Source: an uncultured Bryobacterales bacterium (GTDB lineage Bacteria; Acidobacteriota; Terriglobia; Bryobacterales; UBA6623). Taken from it: a DNA stretch of 64,000 nucleotides. The notes beneath the pieces are model-generated. The model worked only from the letters and a program-made list of their open reading frames with translations, searched no databases and was not told where the DNA came from. Below, one piece after another: positions 19,444-28,500 of the stretch. The number at the start of each line of letters is the position of its first letter. Positions within the stretch are counted from its first letter, which is position 1. Position numbers and translations under genes: made by a program. The DNA lies in NCBI GenBank assembly GCA_951813065.1, contig CATOTH010000010.1, positions 62,001-126,000 of the forward strand, read 5' to 3'.

Positions 19444-21654
19444 ATGCTACGCGACGAACCGACACTGCGGCCGGGCTTGTTCCGCCTCCCTGACCAGCCG
19501 ATTGCTTCGAAGGTTCTCATCCCCGGATTCCGCGCCTCCGGACGCGTCCGGGGAGCCTTCGGCTGGTTCACAGCCGGGTGGGTCGAGCGACTTGCCCCAG
19601 GCCTAGCCGTGTACCTGAATCGCGAACACGCAGATCCCATTGACTTCACCGTCGCACCCGCCCTGTTCGCACCAGAACGGGCCGCTGTTGAGCGCGCTGC
19701 AAGGCTGACAAGTGAAGAAGCGGCTGAGCTTGTTGCGAGTGTGTTCGTCAAGGGGCGGCCCGATGCATCGGCATTGGGCCGGCATGCGCTGGACTGTTTG
19801 GCTTGGATGATTGCCACGCAGCGCTTACGACTGCGGATTGCCGTCCCCGAGCCGGAATCGAATTACCACCCAAAGATTTGGCTTTTCGAGGATGGCGTGA
19901 ATTGCGTTCTAGCGCGAGGGTCCGGCAACGCAACCCATCGCGGGATTGCCAGCGGAGTTGAGCACATCGACGTCGACGTATCGTGGCTGCCGGAGAGCCA
20001 GTCGCGAGTCAGGGACGGTGTCTCCATGCTGGATGACTGGTCGAGAGGAGTGAGTGTTGGAATTAGGGAAGTGATTGAATTGCCGGAGGCAGTGGCAAGA
20101 GAAATAATCAAGACTGCGCCGGAACAACCGCCACAGCCAATGGACTACGCCACTGCGGCACGAAAGAATGGCGCGAATGCCCGGTCCAGGCCATACCGAG
20201 AGCAGCGGTTGCGGATCCCCACCGACCTGCAATGGACCACAGGCCCCTATGCCCATCAAGGCGAAGCTGTCAGGAGCTGGGAAGATGCCCAGCCTCCCGA
20301 ACGCGGAGTGATCGCCATGGCGACAGGAGCTGGCAAGACCCTCACTGCGCTGATTTGTGCAGCTCGGACTCAGGACCGCCTAGGTGATCAGCCGTTTCTC
20401 ATCGTCGTCTCCGCACCTTCCATTCCGCTCATCATGCAATGGCGCGAGGAAGTCGAGAGATTCGGAGTTCGTCCATCCACGCCGAGCCTGGAGGCCAACA
20501 CGGACAGGGCGCTTACGCGACTCTTCCGCTCTCTTCGGGCTGGTGGCACACACGTTGCCATCGTCACCAACCACCTCCTCTGCTCGGCAAGTTTCCAGAC
20601 CACCGTCGAAGAGAAGATCCGCCGAGGTGATGGAAGCATTTCGACCATGCTGATCGCAGACGAAGCCCACACACTCGGTGCCGAATCCTTCATTCGGAAT
20701 AAGCCCGAGTTCTTCGCCAAGCGACTGGCTCTGTCCGCAACGCCGGAGAGACAGTACGATCCGGACGGTACCGAAGAGATCTTCGGCTTCTTCGGCCCCC
20801 CGGTATACCAGTTCGGCTTGGATCGAGCCATTGGGTTCTGCCTGGTTCCGTATAACTACTACGTTCATGCATCCACGCTCATGACCGACGAACTGGATGA
20901 ATTCACGCGATTGTCTCGCAGGATCGGCGTCGCCATGGCCGCCGGCGCGACTGACAAGGACTCTGGCCTCCAACGACTCCTCATCGCGCGTCGGCGAATC
21001 ATTGAGACAGGCCAGAGCAAGATCCCGTTGCTGGAGGCTGTGTTGAAGCAGCGTGGCCCTCGCGAGTTCCAGCAGGCACTGGTCTATGCATCCGCGAAGA
21101 ACCCAGAGCAATTTGACGCGATTGGCAGGCTGTTGAGCGATTTGCGAATCAAGTGGGCTCCGGTTACTCAGGAGACTACTGCGAATCCGCGACTGCTGAA
21201 CCGCATCTTGCAATCGTTCACCAGCGGTGCCTGCCAGGTTTTGCTGGCCAAGAAAGTACTCGACGAGGGCGTCGATATCCCAAGTATCCGGGAAGCCTTC
21301 ATTGTTGCTTCTTCAACAGTAGAAAGGGAGTGGGTTCAACGTCGTGGGCGGGTCCTGCGCGTTTACTCTGGAAAGCCGTGGGCCTTCGTTCACGACTTCC
21401 TCACCCTGCCTCCCCCAGACCTAGTGAGACGCTCTGATGCCGGAGGAGTGAAAGGGATTGTCACCACCGAACTCCGTCGTGCCTACACATTTGGTGCCCA
21501 TGCTCGGAACGCCTCTGGCGCCAACGGAGTCCACGCTCATCTGGACCGGCTCCGGGCGGCTTACTGGCCCGACGGCGGAGCTCCGGCATCAATTCTTCAG
21601 CACGCAAGCGAGCATGTCATTGCTAGTGGCATGCCGAAAGGAAAACCATGGTAA
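19444..21654 (+). CDS. PLD-type nuclease / SF2 helicase fusion, restriction component
   Basis: A 736-residue protein. The N-terminal part has a phospholipase-D-like nuclease signature (HPKIWLF...GSGNATHRG at about 142-166, the HxK...GSxN pattern). The helicase follows: ATGAGKT (Walker A) at about 293-299, ADEAH at about 404-408, LSATPER at about 429-435, and VLDEGVDIP...QRRGRVLR (motifs V and VI) at about 600-638. Related PLD-helicases act as the cutting and translocating part of several restriction systems, and helicase-like proteins are known companions of dnd loci. Here it is followed with overlap by a 72-aa gene and then a DndD-like ATPase. I infer it is the restriction arm of this locus; the substrate has not been tested. 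Confidence 0.82.
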   Translation: MLRDEPTLRPGLFRLPDQPIASKVLIPGFRASGRVRGAFGWFTAGWVERLAPGLAVYLNREHADPIDFTVAPALFAPERAAVERAARLTSEEAAELVASVFVKGRPDASALGRHALDCLAWMIATQRLRLRIAVPEPESNYHPKIWLFEDGVNCVLARGSGNATHRGIASGVEHIDVDVSWLPESQSRVRDGVSMLDDWSRGVSVGIREVIELPEAVAREIIKTAPEQPPQPMDYATAARKNGANARSRPYREQRLRIPTDLQWTTGPYAHQGEAVRSWEDAQPPERGVIAMATGAGKTLTALICAARTQDRLGDQPFLIVVSAPSIPLIMQWREEVERFGVRPSTPSLEANTDRALTRLFRSLRAGGTHVAIVTNHLLCSASFQTTVEEKIRRGDGSISTMLIADEAHTLGAESFIRNKPEFFAKRLALSATPERQYDPDGTEEIFGFFGPPVYQFGLDRAIGFCLVPYNYYVHASTLMTDELDEFTRLSRRIGVAMAAGATDKDSGLQRLLIARRRIIETGQSKIPLLEAVLKQRGPREFQQALVYASAKNPEQFDAIGRLLSDLRIKWAPVTQETTANPRLLNRILQSFTSGACQVLLAKKVLDEGVDIPSIREAFIVASSTVEREWVQRRGRVLRVYSGKPWAFVHDFLTLPPPDLVRRSDAGGVKGIVTTELRRAYTFGAHARNASGANGVHAHLDRLRAAYWPDGGAPASILQHASEHVIASGMPKGKPW

Positions 21655-21866
21655 GTAACTTCGATCGAATTCTTGTCGAAATACGAAGGGAAGCGGATCT
21701 GATCGCACCGAATCATGGATTGCGGCCCGAATCTGTTGTTGAACTAGTCATGGGAATTGTCGACCTTGAGGATCAAAACCGTATCAAGCCAGTAACGAGG
21801 ATCACGCAGAAAGTCAGAGGAATGATCGAGGAAGTGACTCCTGCAGAAACACCCCGTGGAGATTAG
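21648..21866 (+). CDS. Small operon protein, unknown function (72 aa)
   Basis: A 72-residue, mostly helical, acidic-tailed protein (MVSNFDRILVEIRREADLI...). Its start overlaps the end of the helicase gene (ATGGTAA) and its stop lies 3 bases before the DndD-like gene, so it is almost certainly translated as part of the operon. No domain recognised. In canonical dnd loci a small protein (DndE) accompanies DndD, but this one lacks recognisable DndE motifs and precedes rather than follows dndD. A small adaptor or inhibitor role is possible but unproven. Confidence 0.6.
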   Translation: MVSNFDRILVEIRREADLIAPNHGLRPESVVELVMGIVDLEDQNRIKPVTRITQKVRGMIEEVTPAETPRGD

Positions 21867-21869
21867 CTA

Positions 21870-24125
21870 ATGTTACTGATTCGTCGCATCGAGATAACGA
21901 ACTTCGCATGTTTCGATCATATTGAGATCGAACCATCGATAAACCCTAAGAAGCCCCTCACAGTGATCCGTGCCGAAAACGGCTCTGGAAAGACTACTCT
22001 CTTACGTGCGATTCGCTGGGGAATGTATGGCGAGCTAGGACTCCCGGGGGTCCGCGGTCAATTCTCACTTCATCCAGCCGAATGGCGCCCTGATGCGAAC
22101 GGGATCCAGACTTCCGTCTCAATCCTGTTTGAAACCGATGGTTCCAGTCGAGACAACTTGGAAGGAAATCCGAGAAATACAGCTTACGAGCTGCGTCGGT
22201 GCGTCACTACCGTGTCCAAAAAACCAGCACGACCTGGGGAACCGGATTTCCATCGTATTGACGAACAAGCCCAACTCATGGTCGAGGAGCCGGATGGATC
22301 ATGGCTGTCCCACGACGCGGGCGCCGACAGTGTGATTGCCGAGCTGTTGCCTCTGAATCTGCAAGATTTCTTCGTCATGGATGCCGACGAGGCTGCGGAC
22401 TACGTTGGAGGGAGCGAAAACAAGATAATTTCACGCCAGGAAGTCATCACCAAGACCTCCTCCGCCGTGCGAGCTCTGCTCGGTCTCGACGTGTTCAAGA
22501 AAGCAACCAGCCGAGTCGATGGCATTGCCAAAGACTTCGGCCGAGCAGCCACGAAGGCAATTAACAATGAGGAGCTGAACGAAAAACAACGCCAATTGGA
22601 GCGATTGCGGAAGGAAGAAGAAAAGCTAAGGCTTCAAGTGGAGGACAAGAATCACGCGAAAGCCGACCTTCAAGGTCGTCTTGAGCGGGCACGGGAAAGG
22701 CTGGAATCTTTACTCGAGAATATCGGAGCTCATGACGAACTAAGCAAGAGATGGAAAAAGAATCGGGAGCGTCGCTCCAAGTGCGTTGAGGAGAGACAAG
22801 ACGCAACTGTCGCACTTTCAAAATCACTTGTCACAATTGAACTCCTTGGATCATTGGTGGTGCGTGAGATTGGACAAGTGCGTAATGCCTTGCAACCGTT
22901 GTATGACAATGGCTCGATTCCTATTCGACATTTGGAGTTTGTCAAGAGTCTCCTTGAAACAGGGACTTGTGTTTGTGGGCAAGATCTGGTTTCAGACGAT
23001 CGCCACAGGAGGCATGTAGAAAATACTGTCGCGCAATCCGATAGCAGGCAGGAGAAAGCAGATTACCTGGCTCAAGTACTGCACGCCGCTAATATAATGG
23101 ATCGATATAAGGATGGAGTCGAGTGGCAAGATCAATGTAGCCAGATTGAAGAGATCATCGCTCAATACGACAATGAGATCTCCGACATTGATACCGAAAT
23201 ACGTGATATCAAAGCCAAGATCGGAAATATTGACGAAGAGCAAGTCCAGAACACTCGGGATGAGGTTGACATGCTGGACACCAACTTGCGAACTATTGAG
23301 CGAGATCTAATAAGCGAAGGCTTGAATCTCGAAAAATATCGCCGCGACATTAACAAGATAGATGGCATCATTCGGGATTGGCAGAGAAAGAAACGGGAGG
23401 CTAAGTACTTGGGATCGTGTCAAGAAACTGCTGGCGTACTCATGCGGATTTTGAACCAAGCTTACGCAACAATCCGCGATGAACAGGTGAGAGAGCTCAG
23501 TAGCGAAATGAATCGTCTCTTCGGCAAGATGATAGCGAATGTTCCTGAAGATGAGGCTGTTGATAGTACTGACAGCAGCGGGCATAAGACAACGCTCAGA
23601 ATGATCGCAAGTGTTGGGCTGAGACCGTTGGACGGTGATCTCGGAGAATTTGAGATCTTCGCCATGAACAGTCGCGGAAGATCCATGCCCCCAACCGAAA
23701 TCAATGGCGCATCGCGCAGGATTCTTGCGTTGTCGTTCGTTCTTGCTCTTTGCAAGCTAAGCCGCACTCTCGCACCGCTTGTGGCGGATTCGTTATTGAA
23801 CTTCATGTCTGGCACGGTTCGGACGAACACGCTCCAAGTGACATCTGAAACTGCGAGCCAGCCAATCCTGCTGCTGACCGGATCAGACTTGGAGTCCTTC
23901 AGAGAGGTGGATCTGGTGCAACGCCACGCTGGCGCGACGTATACCCTTACAGGACAGTGGCAGCATGTAGACCACGGGGGTGATGTCGTGAACCAGACGG
24001 ATGCTAGGCAAGTGTCCCTCATTTGCCGGTGCGGCCCCCGTGAGTTCTGTACAGTGTGCGAGCGGCAGGGGCAATCGCAAAGCCACGGGTGGCTGCATCG
24101 TGACAACGGAGAGAACCGAAAATGA
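21870..24125 (+). CDS. dndD: DndD-like SMC/RecN-type ATPase of DNA phosphorothioation
   Basis: A 751-residue protein. Walker A (RAENGSGKTTLL) lies at about residues 35-46. Two long coiled coils (about 225-330 and 410-540) flank a zinc-hook-like TCVCGQDL at about 366. The C-terminal ATPase half has INGASRRILALSFVLAL, resembling an ABC signature, and VADSLLNFMSG as Walker B-like. DndD proteins supply ATPase/nicking activity for sulfur insertion into the DNA backbone. Unusually the C-terminus ends in a cysteine cluster, CRCGPREFCTVC (about 719-730), a possible metal site. The gene is visibly richer in A and T than its neighbours, which suggests recent transfer. Other RecN/Rad50-like ATPases could look similar; the dnd context favours DndD. 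Confidence 0.75.
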   Translation: MLLIRRIEITNFACFDHIEIEPSINPKKPLTVIRAENGSGKTTLLRAIRWGMYGELGLPGVRGQFSLHPAEWRPDANGIQTSVSILFETDGSSRDNLEGNPRNTAYELRRCVTTVSKKPARPGEPDFHRIDEQAQLMVEEPDGSWLSHDAGADSVIAELLPLNLQDFFVMDADEAADYVGGSENKIISRQEVITKTSSAVRALLGLDVFKKATSRVDGIAKDFGRAATKAINNEELNEKQRQLERLRKEEEKLRLQVEDKNHAKADLQGRLERARERLESLLENIGAHDELSKRWKKNRERRSKCVEERQDATVALSKSLVTIELLGSLVVREIGQVRNALQPLYDNGSIPIRHLEFVKSLLETGTCVCGQDLVSDDRHRRHVENTVAQSDSRQEKADYLAQVLHAANIMDRYKDGVEWQDQCSQIEEIIAQYDNEISDIDTEIRDIKAKIGNIDEEQVQNTRDEVDMLDTNLRTIERDLISEGLNLEKYRRDINKIDGIIRDWQRKKREAKYLGSCQETAGVLMRILNQAYATIRDEQVRELSSEMNRLFGKMIANVPEDEAVDSTDSSGHKTTLRMIASVGLRPLDGDLGEFEIFAMNSRGRSMPPTEINGASRRILALSFVLALCKLSRTLAPLVADSLLNFMSGTVRTNTLQVTSETASQPILLLTGSDLESFREVDLVQRHAGATYTLTGQWQHVDHGGDVVNQTDARQVSLICRCGPREFCTVCERQGQSQSHGWLHRDNGENRK

Positions 24126-24607
24126 ACGACTTCGCAAGTCAATTCACGGCGCGCGGCTTTGCTTTGGTATTGCCGACAAACGACAAGCCCCAATTTGAAC
24201 GATATATCGCAAAGCAAACCACAAGCAGCACTGCAAGTGTTGAACGCGTCCCCTTTCGTCGACAGGTTGACTTTTGGGCGTTCAGCATTGCGGCGGCGTT
24301 GGCATCAGGAGTGAGTCCGCTTCAGGGTCCTGTCTCAAAATGGGGCACAACATTCATTTACACATCACAAGGCATATTGAATGAAGATTTGTGTTCGCTC
24401 CTTGCCGTGATCGCAGTGGCGAAGCTGGGAAGTGACAACCCTGATGCGATGGATCCGAGCCGGATCATTGATCTCGCAAACCGTCTTGCAGGTGCGGGAT
24501 GCCCGATCGTGTTGAAGAGGCTATCGGAAGACAAGTTACGGACAACTCCGATGGATCGAGTGATTGAGCTGTCGAGATCATTTACGGACGGCGTCCGGTC
24601 GGTGTAG
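24122..24607 (+). CDS. Small protein downstream of dndD, possibly dnd-associated
   Basis: A 161-residue protein whose start overlaps the dndD stop (ATGA). Its central part (RRQVDFWAFSIAAALASGV..., then ILNEDLCSLLAVIAVAKLG) loosely recalls the small 'dnd system-associated protein 4' group, where a 'KDxxxFAAALG' helix precedes an 'LLALA' helix. I cannot confirm this by eye. It occupies the position of DndE in many dnd operons, but conserved DndE motifs are not seen. No signal peptide or catalytic motif. Role unknown, presumably structural or regulatory within the modification complex. Confidence 0.65.
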   Translation: MNDFASQFTARGFALVLPTNDKPQFERYIAKQTTSSTASVERVPFRRQVDFWAFSIAAALASGVSPLQGPVSKWGTTFIYTSQGILNEDLCSLLAVIAVAKLGSDNPDAMDPSRIIDLANRLAGAGCPIVLKRLSEDKLRTTPMDRVIELSRSFTDGVRSV

Positions 24608-24660
24608 TTTGATCTCAAGGCTCCTGAGCACCGCGCGCGTCGATCCCTACCTACGTGCCG

Positions 24661-25230
24661 CTAGCGGTAAGGGAGCTGACCTGAAGTCGTGCGCGAGGGT
24701 GTTGAAACGCCTCTGCCCGGGAATGGCCGCGGCTTGGGTAGCCGCTTGCGAGCCACGCCCCAGCGCCAGGCACCACATGGAGCGGCTGGCAGGTGCGGCC
24801 GGTGGCGCTCATCCAGCGGTTGCGTGGTTTGCAAGACTACCCCGATCACATACCGCTCGGCCTCCGGCGGCAAATGCGCGCAGTCTTCCCGCGGCACCTC
24901 TCGCACCTCGCATTCCAAACTGAACTCCTGAACCCTGACATCGCGGAAGCCTAGGTGCTTAGCCGGAACGTTCTTGCCCAATTCCCTCAGGTCGTCGACT
25001 GGGGTCCGTCTGCAATACGAGGAGTACTCCTCGTTCCCCTGCACGGCCCCTACCAGACCGCGACCCGGGCTGCCCTTTTCGCCGTGGAACTGCCGTCGAA
25101 CTCGCTCGACATTAGCAGCGAGTTCATAGTTATCGGCATAGAGATGCAGCGCCGAATCCACAGTCCTCCGTTCTAGAGGGATTCCGCCCGGTCTTGTGCT
25201 AACTGTAATTGAATGCCCCGAACCCTCCAT
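24661..25230 (-). CDS. Hypothetical protein between the two dnd-type operons
   Basis: On the minus strand an open frame from ATG 25230 gives 189 residues (MEGSGHSITVSTRP...). AGGA stands about 9 bases upstream and the composition is protein-like (DSALHLYADNYELAANVERV..., VREVPREDCAHLPPEAERYV). No family recognised. The C-terminal 50 residues (after PHLPAAP) look low quality, so the real end may differ or the gene may be decaying. It is convergent with the 161-aa gene and divergent from the HNH gene. It may be a passenger or a local regulator. Confidence 0.35.
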   Translation of the reverse strand: MEGSGHSITVSTRPGGIPLERRTVDSALHLYADNYELAANVERVRRQFHGEKGSPGRGLVGAVQGNEEYSSYCRRTPVDDLRELGKNVPAKHLGFRDVRVQEFSLECEVREVPREDCAHLPPEAERYVIGVVLQTTQPLDERHRPHLPAAPCGAWRWGVARKRLPKPRPFPGRGVSTPSRTTSGQLPYR

Positions 25231-25313
25231 GGTGATCCTAGGAGCTGATGCACCTTGGGATGAGACACGAATCCAGGACGATGACCGCCGACACCGAGGC
25301 ATGAGGAATTCAA

Positions 25314-26249
25314 TTGTTTCCGACTGAGCCAGATGTAGTGCGAGGGCTCTTCAAGGGGCTACATGTGTGGAAGCGATTCGAGCAACGGGCCCCGAACAAA
25401 CCCCTTCTCGCCCTGTGGTCCATCGGGCGATGCATCAATGGTCAAGTGCGCCTAGTGCCCTTTCGGCAAGTGGACCGGGAGGTTGGTGAGCTCATTCGGG
25501 AGTTCGGCCACCCTGGTGTTCACATCCGCCCGGAGTATCCGTTCTGGCGATTGAGGAACGACGGCATCTGGGAGGTTACGTGCGCAGACACTGTAGGAGT
25601 GACGTCGAGCGGCGATGCTCACAGACGAGATCTGTTCAGCCCTAACGTGTTGGGTGGTTTCGTTGAAGGCATCTACCTCGCACTCTGCGCCGACACATCA
25701 CTAGCAGAGGAAATTGGGTACTCCCTGGCGAGAGCTCATTTCCCACCAACCCGCCAAGAAGAGGTCTTGGAGGCCACAGGAATCGCACCTAAGCTGGCAC
25801 CAGTGCGTAAGTCCTGCCAGTACGCTCGAGACTCGAATTTTCGCCGCGCAGTCCTAACGGCCTACAACTTCGGGTGTGCCGTCTGCGGTTTCGCCGTTCA
25901 CCTCGAAGACGATGCCCGGCGGAGCGTACCTCCAATTGCGCTTGACGCCGCACATATTCGGTGGCATCAAGCTCGGGGGCCAGCGCGGGTTCAGAACGGT
26001 ATAGCTCTCTGCGCCCTGCACCACAGATTGTTCGACTACGGCGCCTTCACGCTCTCACACCGCTTGACAGTGGTCGTGGCGGAGTCAACACGTGGAACAG
26101 GTTCCAACGAGTGGCTGTGGCGCTTCGCAGGACAACCCCTCTCGACGGCGTTGAAGCCTGATTCCAGGCCCGACCCAGTATTCCTTGACTGGCACTTGAG
26201 AAATGTCTTTAGAAGCCCTGACGGCTCGAACCAGATACACCCTCAATAA
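25314..26249 (+). CDS. Sulfur-binding-domain HNH endonuclease (phosphorothioate-dependent type IV restriction)
   Basis: A 311-residue protein with a TTG start and AGGA about 7 bases upstream. The N-terminal half matches the sulfur-recognition domain (SBD) of ScoMcrA-like enzymes, including the signature HIRPEYPFWRLRNDGIWEV near residues 64-82, whose Tyr-Pro pair lines the pocket that holds the phosphorothioate sulfur. The C-terminal part is an HNH nuclease: CAVCG at about 189, DAAHIRWH at about 212, and CALHHRLFDYG at about 235. Known relatives cut phosphorothioated DNA. It stands alone on the plus strand between two operons that seem to make that same modification. This is a striking combination: self-cutting must be avoided by sequence context, regulation or a different role. 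Confidence 0.82.
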   Translation: MFPTEPDVVRGLFKGLHVWKRFEQRAPNKPLLALWSIGRCINGQVRLVPFRQVDREVGELIREFGHPGVHIRPEYPFWRLRNDGIWEVTCADTVGVTSSGDAHRRDLFSPNVLGGFVEGIYLALCADTSLAEEIGYSLARAHFPPTRQEEVLEATGIAPKLAPVRKSCQYARDSNFRRAVLTAYNFGCAVCGFAVHLEDDARRSVPPIALDAAHIRWHQARGPARVQNGIALCALHHRLFDYGAFTLSHRLTVVVAESTRGTGSNEWLWRFAGQPLSTALKPDSRPDPVFLDWHLRNVFRSPDGSNQIHPQ

Positions 26250-26386
26250 AGCCGACGTCCGGGGCGCAGTAGGACTGGGACTGGTTGGTTCCGGGGCCAC
26301 CGCCGGGCATTGTGAGGCGGGATTCCCGGCGTTGTCGTCCATTAGACAGCCGTCGGCTGTCAGAGCAAGAGTGTGCAGCGCACGTG

Positions 26387-27868
26387 TCACGGAATTGATC
26401 TCAATCCGCCCCGAGCCAGAAGCCGGTGCCCCCTGAGATATAGGCCCGTTCGCGCCAATGCTTCGTTCCATCCTGCCTCAAACCCTATACGGTTTGTGTC
26501 GCGATAGAGCCCCTTGCCTTCCTCGATGCGAGTTAGTCGAGCAAACTTCCCGTATGCTGGATGGTCCCGGGAGACGAACAGCTCCTTGCGGTGGAGTATA
26601 GGGCGATTTCCACTGGAGGTGTAGTCCCTCCACCGTACGCGGAAAGTCTGTAGGTGGACAGTCAGAGCCGATGCGAGTGGCGGATGAGGGTTTCGATCGA
26701 ACTCTGGATAGCTGAGGTAGGAAACCGTCGGCTCTCCCCGGTGCAGCTTGATGATGTTCGCTCCTTCGACACGGCCTAGATATCCCCGGGCACATCCTTC
26801 ATAGAGCCGCAATACCGGCGAAGTCTCGGCGAGTGCGCTCTCATGAAGATAGAGCGCGCTTGGCGTGAGCTTGCCGATGGGGGACTGTCTGCAGGCGGTG
26901 TCAACAACGTCCGGGCTGCCAAGAGAGAACAGCAATTCATCTGCCGTTGCGCAGGCTCTCGTGTAAGCTCCGAAGAAGGCTTTGACATCGCGTTGCAGCG
27001 ACAACGGTAGACGGCCGAATGGAGTGCGGCCTTCGAACTGCGAGAGCGCTAGGTAGACCAATAGATCTTGGCTGCGCTCCTGCTTGATTTCGTTCCATCG
27101 TTCGCTCTCCGTAACCGCTAGGACCGTCCTGAACGCCCTGCGAAGGGACCCAAAAACATCGAGGATCGCCCTTGTGTTGGATAGCTCGTCATCGAATGGA
27201 AGGCGTCCCCGCTCGCTGACAAATTGCATGAGAGGCTCCAGGTGGTCACGGTGAGCGGTGAACAGCGCCTCGGACTTGGTGAGGCGCGGTGCCGCTCTAC
27301 GGCGGCGGTAACGAGCTGCAACAAAGTCGGAACGGGTCTGCTCATCTCTAAAAATGTAATAGATGCCCGGCGCGGCGGGAACTGCATTGACTCGCAGGAC
27401 TTGCTCGATCCAGTGACGGAGTTCTTGCTGCTCATAAAATTTTTGAAACGTCCCCCGGCTGGTGAGCCATCCGTCCGCGAATGCGCAGGTGCCCTGCAGT
27501 GCCCGGCCGTCTAGACCAAGGCGCGCACTCACGATCAAGAGATCTTCCGCAAGTGCCCACGCCTGCCGCAGGGCCTCCGAGCGCTCTTGGGCGTCCTCAA
27601 TTACATTGACCACGTAACCAAGGTTGACTACCGACGACCGGTTGCATTCGCTGTCTGGTCGATGGACTGGATCCCAGCCACTCGCTCTGTAGCCCATCGC
27701 AACAAGCCGTCGTACGTCGTCGCCCCGGCCACAGCCGTAGTCAAAGACGTAGCTCCCTTTACCAAGCAGGCCGTCAACGATTGCGCATTTGAGGGGGCGA
27801 GAAAGGTCTGTTCGACTGATCGCCGTCAGAGCCCGGTTGGCTTGGAGACGAGAATCAGTCCCAAACAT
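26387..27868 (-). CDS. dnd-associated putative SAM-dependent methyltransferase
   Basis: A 493-residue protein. It starts MFGTDSRLQANRALTAISRTDLSRP and continues into SAM-binding motif I FDYGCGRGDD at about 43-52, with VVNLGYVVNVIEDAQER following. This arrangement is that of the 'DNA phosphorothioation-associated putative methyltransferase' family, full length here. Those proteins cluster with dnd genes, but their substrate is unknown. It lies 630 bases downstream of the minus-strand gene set and converges with the HNH gene. It is a strong independent marker that this island concerns DNA phosphorothioation. Confidence 0.82.
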   Translation of the reverse strand: MFGTDSRLQANRALTAISRTDLSRPLKCAIVDGLLGKGSYVFDYGCGRGDDVRRLVAMGYRASGWDPVHRPDSECNRSSVVNLGYVVNVIEDAQERSEALRQAWALAEDLLIVSARLGLDGRALQGTCAFADGWLTSRGTFQKFYEQQELRHWIEQVLRVNAVPAAPGIYYIFRDEQTRSDFVAARYRRRRAAPRLTKSEALFTAHRDHLEPLMQFVSERGRLPFDDELSNTRAILDVFGSLRRAFRTVLAVTESERWNEIKQERSQDLLVYLALSQFEGRTPFGRLPLSLQRDVKAFFGAYTRACATADELLFSLGSPDVVDTACRQSPIGKLTPSALYLHESALAETSPVLRLYEGCARGYLGRVEGANIIKLHRGEPTVSYLSYPEFDRNPHPPLASALTVHLQTFRVRWRDYTSSGNRPILHRKELFVSRDHPAYGKFARLTRIEEGKGLYRDTNRIGFEAGWNEALARTGLYLRGHRLLARGGLRSIP

Positions 27869-28500
27869 CTGTCAGAATTCTCCGATCCAAGAGCGTGCAG
27901 TCGGTCGTTCGGGGATTCGGTCTGCGTTCTAAATCGAGGGAATGAACTGTGCACCCGAAGGGTATGGCGACCTCCGGCAAGTGAATCTAGATTCGCACAA
28001 GTCACGGGAGTGTTCTAGGGTTTCGACTGCCAGCTCACTATAGGTGAGTTCGAAACTCATGAGTGCATTCATCGACAGCACCCAATAAGCTGATCCCACT
28101 CAGGTTTTCGCCGCCTATGCCTTGCAAGGGCGATAGAGTCAGCCACCGTCGGCGACGCTGGTCTCGGCCCCAAGCAAATGACTTCGTCCTGAGTGCTTCA
28201 AGGTTGGAATGTGGGAAGTCTAGACTCGTAAACCGTAGCAGACGGATTCTCATCGATACCGCTAGTCCAGTCGCATCATGCCCAGAAATGGAGCTTTGTG
28301 GAGTGCCAAGAAATCCAACACCAGGCTGAGCGAATGGGCGTAGAAGACCGTCCCGAGTGCTAGATCGCCTCCACAGCAACTCACTTCCCTGAATCGCAAG
28401 TCAAATCATGAAATGAACGATTCTTGCGAACTGGATTCGTTTCCGTGTCGCTCATGGCAAAGCGGTTTGGAACACTCAGCCATCGCCACCGTCTGCATCT
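27869..28500. other. intergenic gap inside the minus-strand defence genes
   Basis: About 630 bases between the methyltransferase and the 293-aa gene. No convincing gene. It suggests the methyltransferase has its own promoter and is not co-translated with dndC-dndA-GHKL. Confidence 0.4.

Noticed and set aside
24122..24607. Calling the 161-aa gene dndE
   Set aside because: Position fits but the conserved DndE pattern is not visible and the length is greater than usual; only a dnd-associated label is justified.
28038..28379. 113-codon frame in the gap between the 293-aa gene and the methyltransferase
   Set aside because: Composition is poor and there is no homologue or ribosome-binding site; overlapping frames on both strands are of similar length.
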